NCBI GenBank assembly: GCA_963170055.1
Contig: CAUJGJ010000037.1
Location: forward strand, 1,051,601 to 1,115,600
Origin: Halisarca cf. caerulea
Lineage: Eukaryota > Porifera > Demospongiae > Chondrillida > Halisarcidae
DNA: 64,000 nucleotides
Direction of reading: 5' to 3'
Made by a program: the position numbers and the translations under genes. Shown here piece after piece: positions 25,401 through 37,400 of this stretch (the first letter of the stretch is position 1; every line of letters begins with the position of its first letter). The notes under the pieces were generated by a model that had not been told where the DNA came from, did no database searches, and saw only the letters and a program-made list of their open reading frames with translations.

Positions 25401-28400
25401 CTCCCCCTTGTTGCAGTACAGGGTCCAAATCACCTACCTACTCGTGGCAAGGTCACTTTACTTTCATTGACCAACAATGGTACCCTCTTACGGCAGAACA
25501 TGTATTGCCCCCAAGAAACCTGCAGTATAGCACAGGCACTAGGATGCACCATTGTAAATGATTCCCCTCTCTACGCATCTATTAGGGACCTCGAGAGACT
25601 ACTTCCCATCCTCACATCACAAACCCTGTTTACAGCAATGCAATCTCTGCATAATATTCAGGGAAGAGTCTCCAACCTCTCCACAGCTCAGAAGAGGAGT
25701 TTACGAAGGATACTAGTGGAAGCTGCACCCTCATTCACTTTGCAGCAAAGAAGTTCTCTGCAGTCCCTTCCTTTGTTTGAAATTGGTGTAGGCAATACTG
25801 CAGCTAAATTTTATGCAGCACGGAACCAAACTTTTGTATTTCCGAGTAGCACCATTGAATTCCCTCATACTCTACCTTTTCCATGGAACATTCTTAATGT
25901 GCACTCACAAGACGATGAGAGGTTCTACAACATCACACTGGGGAGGAATTCTCTTTCATTTGGTGAACTCGTGCGTAATTGCATCTTTCAACATGCTGTC
26001 TCCTGTAATGTTGGACAGAGAAATGGTATTATAGCATGGATAATACAAAACTCAAATCCACATGTTCATGGTAATCTTGAGGAATTTATTAGACAACAAA
26101 AATGCATTCCTAATTTCAAAAATGTTCTGTGCTGTGTTTCAGAGTTGTATGACCCGAATGATAGCAAACTAAAGGAATACTTTCACTCAAATGAGGCAGT
26201 ATTTCCATCAGCAGACTTGCATTCTGTGTTGTACAAACTACAGCAGTTTGGACTGAAGACTTGGAGCTCTGTCACAGCCAGCACATCATCCTTTACTTCA
26301 TTTCTAGTTAACAGAGCAAAGTCTGTATCTTTACTGAACCAGTGGGGACTGAAGCAAGATGCTGAGAAGCGTTCAAGACTAATTCTCCAGGAGGTGTCCA
26401 ACAGTCCTCACTGTTCTCAGTTGCTGAATTCTTTGAAAAATATCCCATTCCTTTACTGCCAGCCCTCTCCACCTCATGACTACATCAAAGGCTTTCATTG
26501 GGCCGGCGGTCAGTGCACAAATCTGTTTTCGATGCGGCAACTGCTTTTTGCCACAAGTATCTCGTACACTGCTAACTTGGTTGGCTCTACATGCCCAATT
26601 CCATCTGAGAGATATCTTGATAGCATTGTCAGAATGACAAGCACCAACATACCGTTTGCCTCCATCACTGATAATCACGTGTTAAAGCATTTCCAAAACA
26701 TTTCTCAGGTCACATCATCCAAATCAGTTCCGACCAAACAAGTAAGCTCCACCGTGGATTGCATATACAGCTGGCTACAGGGTAATTCCCCACAATGTTT
26801 CACATCAGTGAAGGGTCCTTTCATTTGGAATGGCAGTCGTTTTCTCAGCAGGAATCAAGTAGCCTTGAATCCACTAGCTGGCAAACACTCGCTGGCCCCA
26901 TACCGATACTCCTGCAAAGACTTACCCATGCTGGAGAAGTACAAATCCATGTGGGGGAGATGTGGAGTGAAGGAGTCATACACAGAAGAAGATGGTGTCA
27001 ACGTAGTGTCAGAAATCAGAGAGCAAGCACAAGGATATTTGGATGATAACAATTTAACCATGGTTGTTAATGTTGCCAAAGTTCTCTATGAACGTAATTG
27101 CAGTTATTTGGTGGACAAAATGTACTTGCCAAGCCATCGCAATACCTTGGAGAGTCCCTCACATTTGACGTATCATGACTACTATGTGGATCTCACAGGT
27201 AGTGAAGATGATGACTTCTTGTTTGTTCATCACAGCATAACGTCCAGTGTTGCTCAATTCTTCAATGTAATGTCTCTAAGCACTCGTGCTGCACCCTCTG
27301 AACCATTGGGAATTGAATATAAATGTACAGGTCCCTATGAGTCCATCACTCACAGGATCCACGAAGTAGTGGAGGAGTACGGTGATCAGATTGATGTGTT
27401 TAAGGAGCTCATACAAAATGCAGACGATGCTGGAGCTACAGTGGTTAAGTTTCTGATTGACTGGCGAGATTGGAGGAACTTCAAAGGCAGGAAGTTGCTG
27501 ACAAAGGAAATGAACACATGGCAGGGTCCAGCCCTCTATGCCTACAATGATAAGACTTTCTCCGATGATGACCTGAGAAATATTTGTAAAGTAGCCGGAC
27601 AGACAAAGAAACTAGATGTGAAGAAAATTGGTCGCTTTGGAATAGGTTTCTGTGCTACTTATCACCTCACCGATGTCCCAAGTTTTGTCACTAGGCGATA
27701 TTTGCAGGTTTTTGATCCTCACCTAAAATATCTTGGTGATCGAGTCAAACCTACTAAGCCGGGAATACAAATAGACTTTGTCAAGGAGAGAGAAGGTCTA
27801 CAGAAATACTTCTCAACTCAGGTAGAGCCCTATCAAGGGGTGTTTGGTTGTGACCTTTACAGCTCAGACCCAGAAGGATTTGATGGGACTCTGTTTCGCT
27901 TTCCCTTCCGCCAGCAAGGTGTGATTAGTGAAATATCCAGTGATGTGTTCTCTCAAGACTCAAAGGCTGTAAAGTCACTGAAACAGTCTCTTTTGGATAG
28001 TTCTAGAACATTACTGTTGTTCCTTCAAAATGTGAAGAGAGTAGAACTGTATGAATGTGATGGGAAATCTGGTACATCTGAAGCACTAAGAATGGTCAAG
28101 GCATTCTCCATTTCAAGAACCACTGCTGATCAGAAAGAATTCCGCAAGGAATTTATAATAACCAATAACTTTATCAGTGTAGATCCATGCTCACAAATTA
28201 TGAGGTTAGTATCAAAGAAGCCCTCTGATCAAACAGAAGTGAGTTTTTGTGTTGTGTCTTCAGCAATGGGCAAAAAGGACAGTCTTTCTTTTGCTTACGG
28301 ACAAGAGGGAAAATCCAAAGGACTAGTTCCTATGGCTGAGGTTGCTTTGGAAGTGGTGACTGAAGGTAGTGAGCTGCAGATCAAGAACACCAAAGGAGGG

Positions 28401-31400
28401 GTTTCGTGCTTCCTTCCATTACCCATAGCAACCAGTCTTGGCTTCCACATTAATGCATATTTTGATGTCTCCAAAGATCGTAAGCTGCTGAAAGGGGTTC
28501 AAGGATCAGAGGATGACAAGTGGAACGTGATGCTGATGAAAGATGCCTTATTACAAGCTGTCTTGACTTTGCTTGAATTTCTCACTGGAAAAGCTCCTGT
28601 GGGGAACAGGAAGAGGATGGAAGAGTTTCTGGACAAGTACTATTCCCTCTTCCCTGTTAGAAGAGGGAACACATCTGTAATTGCTGACAGTGTTCAGCCG
28701 TACCTCTCTGAGGCTTTTGGACGTGAATTTCCCAGTGTATCAAATCCAATAATCTGGTGTGAATCCAATGGTGGTTGCTGGAAGAAGCCCTGTGATGTAT
28801 TGGTTCTGAGTAATGAATACCCTTTAGTCGGTTCATTTTGGGATACTACTTTTAAGCTATTGGTAGAGCTTAAAGTTTGTGTTGCTAAAGTTCCCAAGTG
28901 TGTAGGAGACCACCTGAGGTTGATTTCTTTCCATGACTTTTGTACTAAATGTTTCTTTAAACAAATGAATGAATTGCCTCTTGACTTTGCAGACAAAATT
29001 CTGCTCCACCTGCTAAAGAATTATGATAACATTGTGATATATCATAACTGGATTGAAGAATTGATGAAAGACAGTCCTTGCATACCCAGCAAACCATATG
29101 GTGTACGCTGCAGACCATGTGATCTGGTGGATGCATCCAATGCAACATTGAAGGTGCTTTTTGATGAAGAAGAGGGACGTTTTCCAACTGATGCTTACTT
29201 GGAGCAACTGAGCAGTTTGAAACATCTTGGAATAGCACACAAACGTCTGAGAAATGATGACGTTATTGGCAGAGCCAAGACAGTGAGCACTCTCTGGAAC
29301 AGTCAAGAGTTTCGCAGAGCACTGGAAAGAAGCAAGAATGTTGTACACTATCTGGTAAAATATCATTATAACAGACGATTTGCAGCTGGAACTCAGGCTC
29401 AGCTTTTCCACAGCTATTGTTCTGAAGATGACAATGCACTCCTGTCAGAACTGTCTACAATTTCTTTCTTGTTGCCTTCAGAAAGACCAAAAGGCACTAC
29501 CTTACCATGGTTTGAAAAAACTACAGTGTTGTCTTCACAACATCTGTACCTCTGTGAGTATTTTAACCTTGTATTCACTCAATATGGCATTCTGAATCAG
29601 TGGATCTATGACTCTAATGTCAGTAACATTCTGAAGTTTCAACCACGTCCTGAAGTGGACATAGCCATCCAGCAACTAAAGAATCTCATTGAATGGTGGA
29701 ATGATGGAGGGAAAGAAATCAGGACAAGGGAAGATTGTAATGTTATTTCCAAGGCAACATTGTCTGTATACTCCAGTCTGCAGTCACATGTGCAAAGAAG
29801 AGTGTCTGCTATGTCCATGAGCCAGAAAGCAGATGATAATGAAATGGAGAAACGTCAAAAATTCATCCAAGAGCAACTTAAAGGGTTACCCTTCATATGG
29901 GAAGGGGACTGCTTCTATCACGCTGACCAGGTGTTCATTGAAGAGCTACACTACTGTCCTCCTTATATGGTGAAACTTACTCATCTTTCTAGTTTCTTCC
30001 ACATGATTGGTGTAGCTAAAAGGGCTACTAGTGATCAGTTGGTTTCCATACTTGGGAAGATGAAGGAGTGCAAGGGTAAACAACCTCTATCTGACGATGA
30101 AATTCTTTTCTGTGTGTCCCTTACTACTAGACTTTCAAATGATGAGGGTACATATGATGATCTCTGTCTCCCTGACAGTAGAGGCATAATGCGTCGCAAG
30201 TCAAAGCTTATGTACATGGATGATCGTGATTATTCATGGCTACTCAAGCATGATGCATTTGAGGACATTTCTGGTGATGTATCATATCTTCATGAAGACA
30301 TCTCATGGGCAATAGCTAAGAAACTTGGACTGCAGAATCCCGTGCAGACCCTGTTGGACAAATATATTGACAATGACTTCATTAAAGGCATTGACTATGG
30401 ACAAGAAGAAAGACTCTGTGACAGATTAAGTAACATCCTGCGAGGCTATCATGCTGATAGTTCTATATTTAAAGAGTTCATTCAGAATGCTGATGATGCC
30501 GGTGCCTCGGAGATTGTGTTTGTGTTGGATAAAAGGAAATTTCTTGATGAAAAGCTATTTTCCGAGCATGTTCCTTGGAAAAGGCTCCAGAAGATGCCAT
30601 CTCTGCTTGTGTTCAATGACAAGAAGTTCTCAGATGAAGACATTAGGAGTATCACAAGGCTTGGCAGAGGAGGAAAGCAGGATACACCAGAAACCATTGG
30701 AAGATTTGGTATTGGATTCAATGTAGCATATCACATCACAGACTGTCCAGTGTTTGTGTCACATGGCGAGGGGGGCACTCCCGAGCACTTCTGTGTGTTT
30801 GACCCCACTCTTCAGTATGCACCAGGTAGTACCACCAGTCATCCAGGAAGAAGGTGGGACCTTCGTAAGGGACAGGGTGACATTTCAACACTGCTTGTAG
30901 ACCAAATGGAACCATTTTCTCAGGAGACACTTGATTTGATATCCACTAAATACCCCCATGTTCTTGCCCAGCTAAATAGTAACCCTAAATGGAAGAATGG
31001 GTTTGTGATTTTTAGGCTACCCTTGACAAGGGAAGAAGAACAGTCATTGCCACATAGACATAAAATTAAAGGTTACCACATGACTCAAAGTTATCTTCGA
31101 CATCTTATGGATGAATTGGTTGATGAGATTAACCAAATGTTACTATTCTTAAATCATGTCAGACGTATTTCACTATTTGAGATATCAGGAGATGGTCGAT
31201 GTACTCTACTTGGCTCTGGTTGTGCTGACATATCACCACTGGATGAACAAAGGTGTGATGACTTTAGCAAAGACATGTCTGCATCAATAGATGCCTTAAC
31301 GGCAAAAGGAAGCAATGCTCCTTCAGTGAATACTATTTATAAAATTAGTGTGAGTGGTACAAAACTGAAGAAAGTCGTTGACAGGCCAAAAGTGACGTAT

Positions 31401-34400
31401 GCATATGTACCTAGTTCAGAAGGATGGGTTGTTAGTAAGAGATTTGGTGGACAGGATGTTGATGCAGATTTGCTAGCTACAGGATTCAAATGTAGCTTTC
31501 TACCACTTGGTGGTGTAGCTGCTAGACTACCATCAGGTAGAGCCCAATGGCAACATGGAGGGAGTATGTCTTTGTACTGTTATCTCCCTCTGCCTTTGGA
31601 GGTGACTTTACCAGTCCATGTCAATGGGCACTTCTGGTTGAATGACTCACGACGTAGCCTACAGCATAGTAAGGGGGACCATGAGCTGAAAGACTGGAAT
31701 GAAGCAATTAGCAAGGATGTTGTTGCTAAAGCCTATGTAGACTTGCTACTCTATTGCAGGGATGTAAAGGCTGGAGGGGATAATAAATTTGACCCCATTT
31801 GGTACTACAGGCTATTTCCACAAAGTAGCCAGACAGGACCTTTGGAAAGTTTCAATATTCCAAACAGAATGTACTCTCTGCTTTTAAGTCAAAATGCTCC
31901 AGTTCTCCTGGCAAAGAAAGAAAGGGAGGAAGAAGAGCGTGTGGATCCCAAGTGGCTGTTATTGAGTAACTCTGTTCATTGCCAACAGGGTTTATTCTAC
32001 AAGGAGAATTCTTCATTTCCATCATTGCTATCACGTACTGTGGTTTCAGGAGAGCGGGGAGTGAAGGACAAACTCAAAGTACTGCAAGGGAACACTTTAC
32101 TTAATTTGGGAATGAAATTAACCTCAGCTCCATTTGCAATTGCAAATTGTGTACAAGAAGCACTCTCCCAAGAAGTGACATTTACTGGTATTGTTACACC
32201 CATCATTGTGATGGACCATCTCAGATCCCTTGTACCTCAACTTGACAAGTATAAGGATGTGATCATTGGGGACATTACACTACTACTGACCTACTGTCTA
32301 TCAGATGTACCAAGTGAGCCAAAAGCTGTGCATTGGACAAGTGTTCTCAATGGAGTCCCGTTGATGCTCACTGAGGATGGAACTCTAAAGGAAATGTGTG
32401 AAGTATATGATGGACACTACACTAAGTTACTTCCCCATTGCTCTCAGCAGTTTGTCAGTCAAGTCATTTGGCACTGTACGAGCTTGGTGGGACAACTTGA
32501 GGCCCTGAAAGTGATCAAGCCTTTAGTTGACCACCCACAATATGTTTCTAAGCACATTAGACTCAGAAAGAATGTTGGAGTGGTATCCTTTAATCCTGGT
32601 TTGAAGGATCTTTTACGTTTGCTTTGGGAATACATTAGGAGTATTCCAGAAGAAGATGTTCACCATTTCAATGATTTCTCCATAATTCCAACAACTGATG
32701 ATAAGCTTTACCCTTTCTCACAAGTAAAAATGGTTTTATTTGAGCCCCCTACTAAGGCATTAATCACTCTTTTCGGCTTCCCTGTTGTTGACTTCAGCAA
32801 ATTATTTTCGACTTACCGAGAAAATGTTTTTTACAGAAATTTTGAATCTTACTTTGCTTGTGAAACAGTACCAGACATCCTAAGACTTTTAAAATGCTAT
32901 CAAAATGATATCATAAGAAGGAATATATCACCTGAAGAAGCTGATGTGGCAGATTTCATCCGCTTTTTGGAACAAAGTGAAGATTTCAAGCATATAGGAA
33001 ACTTGCAACACTTGAAGAATCTTCCTTTGTTTAAATTAGTTAGCGGAGAGTTGAGACCAATAAATGGCTATGATGTAGTGCATGGCATTCAGAACATACC
33101 TAAAGATGGCCTTGCAGAGTTGAGTGCTATTGTGAAACGTGTTGGGTTTGTTGTTGTTCCTCCCTTCTGTGACCAATTTATGAGGAATGTGGGAGTCAAC
33201 TTATGGCAAAACAATGAGCTGCAGTTTTACAGGCAACACCTAGTGCCACATTTTCATGTGTTGCCAGTTGAAAGCACTCCACAGTTGCTTGAAGCTCAAG
33301 TTGAGTATTTGTTCCAGCTATTCTGTATTCATGGATATTCCAAAAAAACACGAGGAGCATGGAATGTGATTTTCAATCACCTACAAGCAGTACCATTCAT
33401 TTCAAGTCCACAAGGTCCAACTTGTGTGAGTGACCTGCACGACCCTCAAGTAGAACTGTTTAAAGAATTCCTAAGCAGTGATAAATTTCCACCTGATCCT
33501 TGGACAGAAGATAAACACATGCGATTAGATTTCCTTCGACACATGGGCTTAGTCAGCAGTGTGTCAGACCAGCTGTGGATCCAATTTGCTAATCAGCTTT
33601 CGGAGGAAATTTCACAATCATGTGATGAGGGGAAATTAGAATTGAAGGCCTCAATGCTCCTGGAGGAACTATCACAAAAAATGCTGGATACTCCTTCCTC
33701 GGATTTCTGCCATCGTGCCTCTCAGATAGTCTTTGCTCCTTGTCAGCCTCAAAGCCAGATTGAGAGAATTGTGAGGACAATTTGTACTCCAGAGCAATTC
33801 CCACACCAAAGGTGGAGCAAACTATCTGGGTGTGTGGTTGCGGATAGTAGTGAAAATTGTGCATTGGCCTGCTTTGTGAAGCCTTGTTTAGTCATTGGTG
33901 AAAGTCTCAACAGTGGAACATCTCCAGAAGTTCTCTGTAAACTAGGCATTAGCAAACTTGATCCTGCAACTGTTGGACGGAATTTGATTTGCTTGTCAAG
34001 AAGCATCAAGAATTGTATGGAACTTCCAATGGAAGGAAGAGTGGCAATAGTCACTGCACTGGAGGATTTATTTAAAGATCACTACAAGTACCTTAATGAT
34101 AGTCGGGCTATCTCGTTGGATTTTCTTCATAAAGAAAATTGCATTTTTCTTGCCAAATCCTGTAAATTTTCTTTCCTCTTTTTATCACCTGAACAAGTCT
34201 GCCAATCATACTCTCCTGACATCTACGAACTGCGCCCTTATATTCAGCCTGTTCCATCTTACTTTTCTTCTTTTACTACCTTCCTTGATAGAGCTGGTGT
34301 TACCAAGGAACTCACCATTCCTCAATGTCTGCATGTTTTAAGAGAGTTGTACAAGCAACAGTCATTGGATCCTAATAACCGTAAATCAGCCTTGGTAGCC

Positions 34401-37400
34401 TACAGGCATCTTGTGATACTTTGCAGGGCAGCTGAGAAGGAGGACCAAGGAAGGGCCACTCACATTACAGTGGGAACAGGAGTAGTTCCTTTACCTTCTC
34501 TTGATAAAAGCAGGCTTCTTCCTTCAACTGATCTTGTATTAGACGATGCCTCTTGGATTGGTGATAGGCTGCCTGTAAGTACCTTCTCAGCTACACTTGT
34601 ATGCAAACCACCTGAAGATGAACACAGTTTTCACACTCTACCCAAATGCCTTGGAGTACGGCTTCTTAGTGACATCATCACAGAACACCCTCATGAGCAA
34701 ATGCTCCACCCAGCTAATGTATGCAATGCAGAGTGTGTGGCCAGAGCTGAAGGTGGAGAACAAGGATGCCCATTTGTCATTGCACTTACTACCATCCTGA
34801 CATCTCCAGAACTGTACCAAGGAGTGTTGAGGGTTGTCCGGTACGAGACTCACCAAGTACCTTCAGATGAAGTAGCTGGTATTGTAGCAACAAGTCTTCA
34901 GAGTTTCAATGTGAAGTGTGTTCAAATGATTAAGACTGTGCTTCATAATGAGCAAGGCCAATATATTCCTAATTCTGAAGCAGATGATAACACTTGTTTT
35001 GTAGCATCAGAAAATGGCAGTAATGATCAAACAGCCTATATTGCCCCCCATTCAGATTTTATCGATATCAATGAACTGCTGTACAAGTTTTCCAAAGGGC
35101 TAAACGTATTCATGGGGCAGATTGTCAAAGATACTGCACTTCTGATGCAAATGTTTCAATGTAGCCAACCTGAAGTGATCCCACTTGTCTTGGATAGATT
35201 GAACATACCAGCCTATGAGCACGGTATGGAAGCACGGCCGTCAGAGTCTGACATAGGTCAGCAGGTGCAACACACCAGTAGATTGGATCACATCATAGTG
35301 TGCACATTTGAAAATGGAGAAATAGTGAAATTCCATTCCAGCAGAGAATATATCAATGCTGAAATAAAGCAGATCCATAGTAATGTAGTTGCACAACTAA
35401 TGGCTTGTAGGCTGAAAGTGACAGACGATGATGGAGACGGGGAGGATGGACCTGTAGTTAACTTTGCCCCTCTCTTCATGTCAAAGTACTTGTCAGCTCC
35501 ACAGGCAGCATATGTGAAGAAATGCTGGAAGTTACCTGAAGATTCACAGGATGACAGTGATTCTGCTCCACACGAGCCCTTGTCATTCCTCCCACTTGAC
35601 ATTAGCAATGATCAGATACTTAGAGACCAGCTTGACAATGTTGTGCAATTGGTAAAAGATCACACCCAGCTGGAACTAGTTTGTATTCGATTAGCCCATC
35701 ATATAGAATTCCTTTGTGCTAAGGCTAATTGTCTTCAGAAATTTGAAGCAGTAGCTGAAGTATTTGTGATGCTCCTTCAATCACTGCATATTGACCCTCC
35801 TCTTATTGCAAGAGTAGAAGGGCTAATTCAAGAGCTGTTGTCTGCTCGAAGTGACCGAAGACCAGTATCTTTGGGAGGAAATGTGGGATTTGTTGGTAGT
35901 GGTGGCAATACGGGTGCTGGTGGTAGGAGAATAAGGCACAGAGGTGGTGGAGGTGGGGGAGGTGGGGGGGGAGGGGGAGGAGGCATAGGTGCACTACACA
36001 ATCCGGTGTGGAGACCAAGAGGTGCAAATCGGTACCAACACCCTGTGTGGCAACCAGCTGCAGTGGAAGTGGAACCCCCACCAGAGCCCAACTTGGTGGA
36101 AGCTGGAATGTGGCTCACTCAGTGTCTGAATGACTATGAAGCAGCTAAGTCACTGTTGGAAGCATCTATTAGATATCGCAGGAGCATCCAAGACCAAGAT
36201 ATCTCCATTATTCTCATATTTCCAGCACAAGTCTGTTTCCTTTGCCATGAAAGTGTGGAAAAATGTCTTAAAGCACTCTTCTTGGCCTTGTTTGGTATGA
36301 ACAGACAAATTTCAGGTCACACCAATGTGAAAGATTTGTGTGAAGAGCTACAGAGACATGCCCACTGGCCTAGTGATCCACCAGTGAACCTGATGCCTCA
36401 AGTGATTGAGGTGTCAAGTCACTACTTGCGTTGCAGGTATCCCGACTACAACTCTCCAATGATGGAGCCAGCTCGAGTGTATGCAGAGAGATTCCAGGAA
36501 GCAGAAGATGCAGTGACAGCTGTCAGGCGTATCCTAGAAACAATAGAGCAGATAGCGTCCATTGCAGATTTGATGAGACAAGTGCAGTACAATGTTCCTA
36601 TTCAAGCTGTTGCTCCTTTTGACCCCAATGGTGAGTCCTGCTATACCACTCTTTGTACATGTGCTACCTAATAAGCCACACTTAGACAGAGATGTGTACT
36701 CATTAATGTTGAATACATTCAATGTATGTGCACTTGTATTGGTGAATTGCATAGGGGCTGCATGCTCCTATATACAGAAAATATGAAAATTTACTTACAT
36801 GAGTACATATTATGCAAATCTAAGCACATGTACTTCATGTTTGAGGGTGACAGGTCTCGGACCAATCTTGCATCAAACGATGGCATGCATGTGCATTGAC
36901 ATGGCAAGTAGAAGGAAGGACCACCTGTAAGCTGCAACGGCTCTGTTTTCTGACCTCCATCAGCTGCTGTATAAATATGTAATGTGTGCTACCTTCATAT
37001 TCATGTTTGTATATACTTATATATGGTATGCATCCATATTCTCGAACAATCCAGTATATAGTTACAATTCATTCTGTTGCAAAGTGGAGGTCCTTGTGGG
37101 GTTAGAAATATGTGGACAGTGTGTACTGTAGATAAGTAGTGTGTATCCAAGTACAGTGGTACTCTGCTCACACAGTCACGTTGGTATATAGAGCTGCACT
37201 GAAGCATTCTTTGCTATATATCCACACAATTGAGTTGGGAGTGGATGCCCCAATACATGCTTCCTCCCTACTCCTACCTGGCCCTAAAAGCAAACTGCAT
37301 CCTCACACAATATGTTACTGTATTGTTGTACAAGACTTATCTGTATAGTTAGTGCTGTGTGTAGGGCACATACATGCATGTGCTTGTTTACTTAGTTACG

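Noticed and set aside
35803..36118. Minus-strand open frames with poly-Pro and His/Leu-rich runs
   Set aside because: They are antisense shadows of the glycine linker in the giant gene.
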